Source: an uncultured Gemmatimonadota bacterium | Lineage (GTDB): Bacteria; Gemmatimonadota; Gemmatimonadetes; Longimicrobiales; Gaopeijiaceae | Direction of reading: 5' to 3' | Assembly (NCBI GenBank): GCA_937136445.1 | Contig: CAKZOQ010000597.1 | Span: 1-8,430, forward strand | Length of the DNA stretch: 8,430 nucleotides | Shown: positions 1 through 5,850 of the stretch, piece by piece | Layout: every line of letters begins with the position of its first letter | Numbering within the stretch: the stretch's first letter is position 1 | The notes under the pieces: generated by a model | The model's input: the letters and a program-made list of their open reading frames with translations, nothing else | The model's database searches: none | What the model was told of the DNA's origin: nothing | Translations under genes and position numbers: made by a program

Positions 1-280
1 GACCCAGGCGGAAGACGTCCGCCCCCGCCCGGTCGAAGTCGCCGAAGGCCACGAGGCCCACCGTGGGATGCCGGAGCTGCAGCCGCTCCATGCGCTCCAG
101 GGCCTCCGCCCGGGAGGGCAGGTCCGCGTCCACGATGCAGGCGTCTACCTCGGACCCCTGCAGCTCCCCCTCGAGCGCCGTCCAGGACCCGAAGGCCCGG
201 ACGCGATGCGAGGGGGTCAGGGCATCACGGAGACGAGCCACGGTGAGAGGGTCGTGTTGGAGGAGGGAGAGTTCGGCCAA
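1..280 (-). CDS. Receiver-like regulatory protein, N-terminal part only
   Basis: This is the first 93 codons of a gene whose 3' end lies beyond the left edge. The translation begins LAELSLLQHDPLTVARL (first residue Met in the cell). It has the alternating pattern of a response-regulator receiver domain: an early acidic position (D10), a hydrophobic strand ending in acidic residues (CIVDADLPS, D51 and D53, at the place of the phospho-acceptor) and a later strand LVAFGDF. Only one acidic residue is seen at the first acidic site instead of the usual pair, so phosphorylation is uncertain and a pseudo-receiver is possible. The TTG start at 280 is chosen because AGAAGG lies about 7 nt upstream and no ATG or GTG fits better. 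The output domain is outside the window; related proteins often carry a helix-turn-helix, but that is a guess here. It lies 71 nt downstream of the YbjQ gene on the same strand, so it may be co-transcribed with the sigma unit. Confidence 0.6.
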   Translation of the reverse strand, partial: MAELSLLQHDPLTVARLRDALTPSHRVRAFGSWTALEGELQGSEVDACIVDADLPSRAEALERMERLQLRHPTVGLVAFGDFDRAGADVFRLG

Positions 281-318
281 GGAAGACCCTTCTGGAGCCC
301 AGTCCGGAGGAGAGGGCG

Positions 319-347
319 AAGATGTTCGACCGCTGGAGGGACGGCAA
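319..347 (-). promoter_or_regulatory. Possible sigma-70-type promoter for the receiver-like gene
   Basis: On the minus strand TTGCCG (347-342; 4 of 6 matches to TTGACA) is followed after exactly 17 nt by CATCTT (324-319; 3 of 6 matches to TATAAT). This would start transcription near 312, about 30 nt before the TTG start at 280. The -10 match is weak, and part of the -35 box lies just behind the stop codon of the YbjQ gene, so this may be chance. Confidence 0.2.
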
Positions 348-351
348 GCCG

Positions 352-678
352 CTACGCATCGCCGGGGTCGAGCTCCACCGCGGTGCCGTAGCAGAGCATC
401 TCCGCGGCGCCGGACATGACCTCGGCGGTCTGGAAACGCATCGCCACCACGGCATCGGCTCCAAGCGCCCGGGCCTCCTGCTCCAGGCGGTCGATGGCCT
501 GCTCCCGGGCCTCGGCCAGCATCTTCGTGTATTCGTGGATCTCGCCTCCGGCGATGTTGCGGAAGATGGCCATGATGTCGCGTCCCAGGTGCCGGGACCG
601 GATGGTGTTGCCCCGCACGAGGCCGAGGGTACGCCGGATGCGACGCCCGGGGACGTCGGGGGTGGTGACGAGGATCAT
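352..678 (-). CDS. YbjQ/UPF0145 family protein
   Basis: A 108-residue protein, close to the usual length of about 105-110 for the YbjQ (UPF0145, DUF74) family. It is recognised from the start MILVTTPDVPGRR, the segment GLVRGNTIRSRHLGRDI, the long helix around EYTKMLAEAREQAIDRL, and the closing pattern ALGADAVVAMRF followed by CYGTAVEL. Family members are small soluble oligomeric proteins, often labelled as putative heavy-metal-binding; their biochemical role is unsettled. I see no signal peptide or membrane segment. The ATG at 678 overlaps the TGA stop of the anti-sigma gene (shared ATGA, 678-675), which strongly suggests translational coupling. An extension of the frame upstream to 909 reads through the anti-sigma gene and is not credible. 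Context suggests it is produced with the sigma/anti-sigma pair, perhaps as a stress-response effector; that role is an inference. Confidence 0.9.
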   Translation of the reverse strand: MILVTTPDVPGRRIRRTLGLVRGNTIRSRHLGRDIMAIFRNIAGGEIHEYTKMLAEAREQAIDRLEQEARALGADAVVAMRFQTAEVMSGAAEMLCYGTAVELDPGDA

Positions 679-1100
679 CGATGGACGTCCCGATAGGGAT
701 CCGTGAGGGAGGCGCGATACCGCTCGGCGATGACGCTGCCCAGGAGAAGGAGCACACCGATGACCACGGCACCTGTGGCGAGCTTCTCCCAGGCGTCGGA
801 GGGGCCGGTGGCGAAGAGGTAGGTCCCGTAGAGGAGCCAGGCCAGGACACCACCGGTGAGGAGCACCCACCCCACGGGTCGGGTGAGTTGGCGGTCCACC
901 CGGGCCCACACCGATCCGCGACGGTCTCCGGCGTCGAAGCTGAGCTCGTGGAACTGGCCCTTCATGGCCCGGAAGATGGCCAGCTCCCGGGTGAGCTCGG
1001 TGTCGTTCTCCAGCGCCCGCCGAACCCGCTCATGGGCCTCCGGATCCAGCTCCCCGTCCAGGAAGAGCATGAGCTCGTCCTTGGTGATGTGCGGCTTCAC
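675..1100 (-). CDS. Membrane anti-sigma factor, zinc-less
   Basis: A 141-residue protein directly behind an ECF sigma gene. Residues 4-55 are an anti-sigma-like helical domain: the opening DELMLFLDGELDPEAHERV matches the usual 'DGEL' start of such domains. Residues 76-97 and 107-125 are two hydrophobic membrane segments separated by a short loop (GPSDAWEK). The C-terminus ends DPYRDVHR. The expected role is to hold the sigma factor at the membrane until a signal arrives. The HxxxCxxC zinc motif of the ZAS class is absent; the protein has no cysteine at all, so thiol-redox sensing through that motif is unlikely. The GTG start at 1100 is chosen because GAGAGG lies about 6 nt upstream and the start sits 10 nt after the sigma stop. 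The longer frame reaching 1286 lies inside the sigma gene. Its stop overlaps the YbjQ start. Confidence 0.82.
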   Translation of the reverse strand: MKPHITKDELMLFLDGELDPEAHERVRRALENDTELTRELAIFRAMKGQFHELSFDAGDRRGSVWARVDRQLTRPVGWVLLTGGVLAWLLYGTYLFATGPSDAWEKLATGAVVIGVLLLLGSVIAERYRASLTDPYRDVHR

Positions 1101-1110
1101 GGTCGGCCTC

Positions 1111-1677
1111 TCACGGGTAGGTGACCCCCATCTCGAGGAGTGTGCCGTGGAGTGCCTTTCGGGCGTGGAAGAGCCGGCTGGCCACGGTTCCCTCCGGAAC
1201 GTCGAGGATCTCCGCGATCTCGTGGTAGCGAAAGCCCTGGAGCTCCTTGAGGACCAGCACCTCCCGGTGGTCCTCCCCGACGGCACCCAGCGCCTCCCAG
1301 AGGGTCTCCCGGGCGGCCTGTTCCTGCCGTCGTCGCTCGGGGTCCGTCTCCTGGCCGGCGGGGCGGGCCTCCAGGCGCTCGTCCAGCGCCTCGCGGTCGA
1401 AGCGGGCCTTCCGGCTCCGGAGCATGTCCCGACACTGGTTGCGGAGGATCTGGAAGAACCAGGGACCGAACGAGCGCTTCGGGTCGAAGCGATCCAGGGC
1501 GTGGAAGGCCTTCACGAAGGCGTCCTGCAGGGCGTCCTGGGCGTCGTCCCGATTTCCCATCATGGAGAGGGCCAGCCGAAGCCCCGAGGGCTCGTAGGCC
1601 CGCACCAACGGCTCGTAGAACCGCTGGTCGCCGGCCCTGCATTTACGTATCAACTCCCGCTCCACGTCCGGTTGCAC
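1111..1677 (-). CDS. ECF-type RNA polymerase sigma factor
   Basis: A 188-residue sigma-70 family protein of ECF type, having only regions 2 and 4. Region 2 spans about residues 20-90 and includes RDDAQDALQDAFVKAF (the 'D-A-x-D-x-x-Q-x-x-F' core helix) and RSFGPWFFQILRNQCRDMLR. Region 4 spans about 127-181 and includes LKELQGFRYHEIAEIL and DVPEGTVASRLFHARKAL, the helix-turn-helix that reads the -35 element. A charged linker rich in R, E and Q lies between them. It would direct RNA polymerase to a stress regulon, restrained by the downstream anti-sigma factor. The GTG start at 1677 has AAGGAG about 5 nt upstream, a strong ribosome site. The 101-nt leader before it shows no clear housekeeping promoter; GGAAGT on the minus strand (revcomp of 1748-1753) faintly resembles an ECF -35 box and would fit autoregulation, but I cannot support a -10. 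Confidence 0.95.
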   Translation of the reverse strand: MQPDVERELIRKCRAGDQRFYEPLVRAYEPSGLRLALSMMGNRDDAQDALQDAFVKAFHALDRFDPKRSFGPWFFQILRNQCRDMLRSRKARFDREALDERLEARPAGQETDPERRRQEQAARETLWEALGAVGEDHREVLVLKELQGFRYHEIAEILDVPEGTVASRLFHARKALHGTLLEMGVTYP

Positions 1678-1778
1678 CGATGCTCCTTACCCTGTCCCGA
1701 GGGGCGTCTCGCCCGCCGGTCGCCGCGGGGCGTGACTCGGGCACGCACTTCCGGGTACGCAGCCGGGTCGAATCCTCT

Positions 1779-2987
1779 TCACCGGAGCAACTCGTCGAGG
1801 ATCGCCACCGCCTCCCGGATCTCCTCCGAGGTGTTGTAGACGTGGGGTGAGAGGCGAAGGGCGCCGGCCACCTCCTTGGCGTCGTAGTCGAGGACGGCGT
1901 CGAGCCGGCCCTGGCCGGTGGTGTGGACCCCCCGGTCCCGGAGCTTCCGCATGAGTGCCGGGGGTTCGTGCCCCTCCACAGCGACCGTGACGATGGCGCC
2001 GAGCTCGGCGCCGTGGTCCAGGACCCGAACGCCCGGGACCTCCGCCAGCGCTGCGCGGAGCTCCTCCGCCAGCCGCCGGATGCGGGTCTCGATGGCGTCC
2101 AGCCCCAGATCGGTGGCATAGCGTGCGGCGGCGCCGGTGCCCAGGACCAGGCCCCAGAAGAACTCCCAGCTCTCGAATCGACGGGCGCCCGGGGCGGGCT
2201 GCACCAGCGACTCGTCGATCCAGTCGGCCCCCCGGAGGTCGGGGAAGAGGGGGGTGAGGCCCGCGTCCAGCGCCCGCTCCGAGACCCAGAGGAATCCGGC
2301 GCCCCGGGGTCCCCGCAGGAACTTGCGGGCCGTCGCCGAGAGGAAGTCGGCGCCGATCTCCTCCGGGTGAACCGGCATCTGGCCCACGGACTGGCAGGCG
2401 TCCACCAGATACCAGACGTCCCGGGCCCGGCAGAGGGCACCGATGGCGGCGACGTCCTGCACCAGCCCGGAGTTGGTGGGGATGTGGGTCACGGCCACGA
2501 CCCGGGGTCGCCGGCGGTGGATGAGCTCCTCCATGGCCCCCACGTCCACCCCGCCCTCCGGGGCGTCCGGGGCCCGCACCACCTCGATCCCGAAGCGCTC
2601 CGCCAGGGAGAGGTACTGGATCTGGTTGGAGACGTAGTCCGCCCGGGTGGTCAGGACTACGTCGCCCTCCCGCAGCGGGATGGAGGAGAGCGCCGCCACG
2701 AAGGAGGCGGTGGCGTGCTCGGTGAAGGCCACCTGGTCCGGGCGGCTTCCCAGGAGGTGGGCGACGGCGGCGTAGGCGTCCTCGATGGCGTCGGCTGCGG
2801 CATCGGCGGCCTCGTAGCCTCCGAGGCGGGCCTCCAGCTCCAGGTAGTCCCGCACCGCCTTCAGGACCGGCCGGGGCATGAGGGCCGCACCGGCGTTGTT
2901 CAGGTGGATGTGGCCGCCGTTCGTGCCCGACGGGGTCCCTGCCGGGGAGCACCCGGGGGTATCGTCGCGGAGGCGGGCGACATCCAC
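1779..2987 (-). CDS. Class V aminotransferase-fold PLP-dependent enzyme
   Basis: A 402-residue, full-length fold-type I PLP enzyme of aminotransferase class V. Visible cofactor residues are D196 and Q199 in LVDACQSVGQ, the Schiff-base lysine K222 in SATARKFLRGPRG, and N172 in THIPTNSGL. Later motifs are ARRFESWEF (about 268-276) and LRLSPHVYNTSEEI near the C-terminus. The family includes cysteine desulfurases, selenocysteine lyases, isopenicillin-N epimerase-like proteins and ergothioneine C-S lyases. The catalytic cysteine loop of SufS/NifS is not visible (the only cysteines are C13, C186 and C198), so a classical desulfurase is unlikely; a C-S lyase, epimerase or aminotransferase fits better. 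The substrate cannot be named. The GTG start at 2987 lies 3 nt after the antiporter stop and has no good ribosome site of its own, so coupled translation is likely. No membrane segment is seen. Confidence 0.88.
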   Translation of the reverse strand: MDVARLRDDTPGCSPAGTPSGTNGGHIHLNNAGAALMPRPVLKAVRDYLELEARLGGYEAADAAADAIEDAYAAVAHLLGSRPDQVAFTEHATASFVAALSSIPLREGDVVLTTRADYVSNQIQYLSLAERFGIEVVRAPDAPEGGVDVGAMEELIHRRRPRVVAVTHIPTNSGLVQDVAAIGALCRARDVWYLVDACQSVGQMPVHPEEIGADFLSATARKFLRGPRGAGFLWVSERALDAGLTPLFPDLRGADWIDESLVQPAPGARRFESWEFFWGLVLGTGAAARYATDLGLDAIETRIRRLAEELRAALAEVPGVRVLDHGAELGAIVTVAVEGHEPPALMRKLRDRGVHTTGQGRLDAVLDYDAKEVAGALRLSPHVYNTSEEIREAVAILDELLR

Positions 2988-2990
2988 GGG

Positions 2991-3971
2991 TCAGCCGGAC
3001 CGGGAGGCGAAGTCCATGACCCAACGGATGAGGGCCAGCACCAGGAGGACCGCCCCTTCGAAGCGCGAGACCCGCCACCCTGTGCGCATGGTGAGGGCTA
3101 CCACCAGCACCATCCCACTCAGCGCCAGGAGGGACATGCGCGCCTCCGGGGCCAGCGCCATGGGTTGGATCATCCCCGCCAGCCCCAGGACCCCCAGCAC
3201 GTTGAAGATGTCGCTCCCGATGACGTTCCCCGCCGAGAGCGCCATGTGCCCCCGGGCGACGCCGGCCAGGACGGTGGCGAGCTCCGGCACCGAGGTCCCG
3301 GCGGCCACCACCGTGACGGCGATGACCCATTCGCTCACCCCGAAGTGGAGGGCGAGTTGGCTCGCCGATTCGATGAGGAAGTGGGACGCGAGCCCCACCA
3401 GGCAGAAGCCCACAAGGAGGAAGAGGGGCTCCGTGAGGCGGCTGTTGCCCCCGGGCAGCTCCTCCACCTCCTCCATCTCGTCGTCGGGGTCGGTGGGCTC
3501 GAAGCCGTCCTTCCGGGCTTTCCACACCACCGTCAGGTAGGCCCCCAGGGCCGCGAAGAGGAGGGCTCCGTCCAGAACCCCCAGGTAGAGGTCGAAGGCG
3601 GTGAAGAGGAAGAGGAGGGCCGTGGCGCCGATGAGGGTGGTGGAGTCGCGCCAGACCAGGATGCGGTCGGTGGGGATGGCCCGGAAGAGCGCCGCCCCGC
3701 CCAGGATGAAGCCCAGGTTGAAGATGTTGGATCCTACGATGTTGCCCACCGAGATGGAGTCCCGCCCCTCGAAGGCTGCCACCAGCGTCACGCCGAACTC
3801 CGGCGCCGAGGTCCCGAAGGCCACCACCGTGAGGCCGATGACGAGCTGAGACACCCCCATGCGCTGGGCGATGGCCGCCGCCGCGTCCACCACGTACTTC
3901 GCCCCCACCGCGATGGCGAAGAAGGTCGCCAGGATGATGGCGGCATGACCCCAGGGTGGGATGGCCTGCAT
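2991..3971 (-). CDS. Calcium/sodium antiporter (CaCA superfamily)
   Basis: A 326-residue inner-membrane exchanger with about ten hydrophobic segments arranged as two inverted halves. The two alpha repeats are clear: GTSAPEF (53-59) with GNIVGSNIFN (76-85), and GTSVPEL (225-231) with GNVIGSDIFN (248-257). E58, N82, E230 and D254 fall at the ion-coordinating places of the family. The halves are joined by an acidic hydrophilic loop (about 151-176, containing DPDDEMEEVEE). It is closest to the prokaryotic YrbG/CaxA type, which exchanges Na+ for Ca2+ across the cytoplasmic membrane. The ATG at 3971 is the natural N-terminus, but it has no Shine-Dalgarno sequence; the leader before it is a pyrimidine-rich tract. 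The PLP-enzyme gene follows after 3 nt, so the two probably form an operon, although no metabolic link is obvious. Confidence 0.94.
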   Translation of the reverse strand: MQAIPPWGHAAIILATFFAIAVGAKYVVDAAAAIAQRMGVSQLVIGLTVVAFGTSAPEFGVTLVAAFEGRDSISVGNIVGSNIFNLGFILGGAALFRAIPTDRILVWRDSTTLIGATALLFLFTAFDLYLGVLDGALLFAALGAYLTVVWKARKDGFEPTDPDDEMEEVEELPGGNSRLTEPLFLLVGFCLVGLASHFLIESASQLALHFGVSEWVIAVTVVAAGTSVPELATVLAGVARGHMALSAGNVIGSDIFNVLGVLGLAGMIQPMALAPEARMSLLALSGMVLVVALTMRTGWRVSRFEGAVLLVLALIRWVMDFASRSG

Positions 3972-4019
3972 GGAGTCGGAGGGGACGGAGGGGGGTGGCG
4001 GCGGAGTGAAGCTAGTGTG
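3972..4019 (-). promoter_or_regulatory. C-rich, G-poor leader; possible Rho utilisation tract
   Basis: Read on the minus strand, this 48-nt stretch contains 29 C and only 5 G, which is unusual next to genes that are rich in both. It lies between the hairpin behind the amidohydrolase gene and the antiporter ATG. A C-over-G bubble of this kind is the known hallmark of Rho loading sites. It also explains the missing ribosome site of the antiporter. No promoter elements are convincing in it. The functional reading is an inference from composition. Confidence 0.3.
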
Positions 4020-4050
4020 GCCGGGGTCCGCTCAGAAGGCGGACCCCGGC
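4020..4050 (-). terminator. Hairpin terminator-like element behind the amidohydrolase gene
   Basis: A perfect 12-bp inverted repeat, GCCGGGGTCCGC and GCGGACCCCGGC, is separated by a 7-nt loop. It begins 16 nt after the amidohydrolase stop codon in the direction of transcription. The stem is very GC-rich, but no U-tract follows (CACACTAGC comes next), so it is not a textbook intrinsic terminator. It may pause polymerase, protect the 3' end of the message, or work with the C-rich tract that follows. Confidence 0.6.
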
Positions 4051-4066
4051 ACGGCCGTCCCGGACG

Positions 4067-5734
4067 TCAGCGGGCCCCTCCCCCGTTGCCATCCGTGATG
4101 TTCCGCTCCTCCTTCTGGGCCTGGACCATGGCGCGAACGTCCGCCAGGAGCTGCTTCGCGTCGTAGACGATGCCGTCCTTCACCGTGTAGCGGACGCCAC
4201 CCACCCGCTCCACTTCGCCGGTCTCGTCGTTCAGCCGCACGGCCCCCGTCCCGTAGAGCACCTTGAGGTTCTCCAGCGGGTTCTCTTCCACCACCACCAG
4301 GTCGGCCTTCATCCCCTCGCGGAGGATGCCGTACTCCAACTCGTTCTCCAGCCCCTTGGGCTCGTGGATCTGCTGGGCGCCGTTCAGGGTGGCGCTCCGG
4401 ATGACCTCGATGGGGTGGAAGCCCGCCTCCCGCAGCAGCTCCAGCTCCCGGATGTAGTCGAAGCCGTAGAGCTTGTAGATGAAGCCAGAGTCCGACCCCG
4501 TGGTGACCACGCCGCCGGCGTTCTTGAAGTCGTTGAGGAAGGTCTGCCATTTCCGGTAGAACTGGGTCCAATGGTATTCGTCCTCGCTGGTCCAGTAGAA
4601 CCAGTAGGAGCCGTGGGCCCTTCGGCTGGGCTGGTAGAAGTCCCAGAGGCTGGGGAGGGTGTAGTCCTCGTGCCACTCGGCTTCCCGAGCCCGCATGACG
4701 TCCCGGCTGGCCTCGTAGATGGTCATGGTGGGATCGATGGCGAAGTCGAGCTCGAGGAAGCGGTCGATGAGGGCGTCCCACTCCTCGCTCCCGGGCTCCG
4801 CCGACTGCTCCCAGAGCCGGCCCACCTGGCCGAAGCGGTGCTGCTCATTGTTGTAGTTGTAGTCCAGCGGCCAGTCCTGGAGGGAGTGGTCGGTGAGCAT
4901 GGACTCGAAGAGCCCGTAGTAGTGGGTCATCATGTCCAGGCCCGCCTCGGCGGCGTCCAGCGCCGTCATCCGGGCGACGCCCGTCTGGGCCAGATGGGCC
5001 ACCGTCCCCAGCCCGTGGGCCGCCGCTTCGTCCAGAAGCGCTTCCATGATCGGCGGGTCGTAGGCGCCGAGCTTGAGCCCGTCGATGCGCTGTCCCTCCA
5101 CCTCCTGCTCCGCCGCCCAGCGCACCCAGGCCCGGGCCTGCTCCGGGGAGTCGATGTCCCCGCCGTCCCACGCCTCTCCGGGTCGGACGTAGACCACCAT
5201 GCGCGGGGCCACGATCTCGTTGCGGGCGGCTCGGGCCTTCTCGCCCAGGGCCCACATCATGGGTCCGTGGCCCACCCCCCGGGTCGTGGTGACGCCGTGC
5301 CCCATCCAGAGCTTGTAGACGTACTCGGGCTGGGGAGCCTTCCCGCCTCCACCCGTGTGGACGTGCATGTCCACGAAGCCGGGGAGGACCCAGTTGCCCG
5401 ACAGGTCCATCTCGCGGGTGGCGCCGTCGGGGCGGTCGTCCTCGTCGATGGCCACGCCGGGGTAGCCCACCGAACGGATCTCGGCGATGCGGTCCCCCTC
5501 GATGACGATGTCCATGGGCCCCTGCGGCGGGGCCCCGGTGCCGTCCACGATGGTGACCCCCCGAAGGATCAGCCGGTCGTGGGGGCCGTCTCCCTCGTCG
5601 GCGCCTCGGGCGGTGGTCTCCTCCATCTGGGCGGAGACCGGGGAGGCCAGCGCCAGGGCGAGGAGGGTGGCGAAGGCCAGGGCGGCCGAGGAGCGGGCGC
5701 CGCGGGCCGGGGTGAGCAAGGAGGGTCGAGTCAT
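4067..5734 (-). CDS. Secreted metal-dependent amidohydrolase
   Basis: A 555-residue amidohydrolase-superfamily protein with an N-terminal signal peptide: basic start (MTRPSLLTPARGAR), hydrophobic core (about 17-30) and cleavage expected after PVSA at residue 35. The N-terminal beta-sandwich strand reads LRGVTIVDGTG. Candidate metal and catalytic residues are H124 and H126 (GFVDMHVHTGG), K221 (IDGLKLG, the possible carboxylated lysine), H247 (VAHLAQ), H271 (MTHYYG) and D415 (TTGSDSG). The C-terminal strand KADLVVVEENPLENL is typical of the imidazolonepropionase/prolidase-like amidohydrolases. It should hydrolyse a C-N bond in an amide, peptide or cyclic substrate outside the cytoplasm; the substrate is unknown. 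Between H271 and D415 lies an aromatic-rich stretch that may form a lid. The ATG at 5734 is chosen because AGGAG lies 7 nt upstream; an in-frame TTG at 5761 lacks such support and would lengthen the signal peptide. Confidence 0.9.
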   Translation of the reverse strand: MTRPSLLTPARGARSSAALAFATLLALALASPVSAQMEETTARGADEGDGPHDRLILRGVTIVDGTGAPPQGPMDIVIEGDRIAEIRSVGYPGVAIDEDDRPDGATREMDLSGNWVLPGFVDMHVHTGGGGKAPQPEYVYKLWMGHGVTTTRGVGHGPMMWALGEKARAARNEIVAPRMVVYVRPGEAWDGGDIDSPEQARAWVRWAAEQEVEGQRIDGLKLGAYDPPIMEALLDEAAAHGLGTVAHLAQTGVARMTALDAAEAGLDMMTHYYGLFESMLTDHSLQDWPLDYNYNNEQHRFGQVGRLWEQSAEPGSEEWDALIDRFLELDFAIDPTMTIYEASRDVMRAREAEWHEDYTLPSLWDFYQPSRRAHGSYWFYWTSEDEYHWTQFYRKWQTFLNDFKNAGGVVTTGSDSGFIYKLYGFDYIRELELLREAGFHPIEVIRSATLNGAQQIHEPKGLENELEYGILREGMKADLVVVEENPLENLKVLYGTGAVRLNDETGEVERVGGVRYTVKDGIVYDAKQLLADVRAMVQAQKEERNITDGNGGGAR

Positions 5735-5772
5735 GCCGTGGCTCCTGGTGCCCGTCCGCAACTGCGACGGGC

Positions 5773-5803
5773 TTCGAGAGGTCGTGGGCGGAAGCGTTAT
5801 TAT
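5773..5803 (+). promoter_or_regulatory. Candidate rightward promoter for ligA-polX
   Basis: TATTAT at 5798-5803 differs from the -10 consensus by one base and sits in the one conspicuous AT-rich patch I noticed. The best -35 is poor: TTCGAG at 5773-5778 with a 19-nt spacer. The predicted transcription start is near 5810, about 40 nt before the ligA start. Confidence 0.4.
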
Positions 5804-5828
5804 GGAGCCTTCCCCCCCACGACGCCAC
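5799..5828 (-). promoter_or_regulatory. Candidate leftward promoter for the amidohydrolase gene
   Basis: On the minus strand the same AT-rich patch reads CATAAT (5804-5799), one mismatch from the -10 consensus. A -35 element would fall near 5822-5828, where the sequence (TGGCGT or GTGGCG) matches poorly. A start near 5792 would give a leader of about 58 nt before the amidohydrolase ATG. It overlaps the rightward -10, so the two directions may share one open complex. Confidence 0.35.
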
Positions 5829-5850
5829 GACTCTCGCGACGCGACTCCTC

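Noticed and set aside
679..909. Longer upstream start for the YbjQ gene
   Set aside because: The added 77 residues read in an alternative frame through the anti-sigma gene and have no YbjQ homology; the ATG in the ATGA overlap matches the family's normal N-terminus.
1678..1778. Intrinsic terminator after the PLP-enzyme gene
   Set aside because: No long stem with a U-tract was found. CCCGG repeats there are in direct orientation and the only hairpin is 5 bp.
856..1839. A 327-codon plus-strand frame across the sigma/anti-sigma region
   Set aside because: It is antisense to two clearly recognised genes and has a Ser/Arg/Pro-rich shadow composition.
3978..4004. Possible G-quadruplex on the plus strand (runs of 4 and 6 G)
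   Set aside because: Only two runs of three or more G are present with short GG runs around them, so at most a weak two-layer structure is possible; the C-rich tract on the transcribed strand is the better explanation.
1923..4166. A 747-codon open frame on the plus strand
   Set aside because: It lies antisense to the PLP enzyme and antiporter genes, both of which have clear family motifs. Its composition (Gly, His, Arg, Glu, Pro rich) is typical of the shadow frame opposite GC-rich genes.
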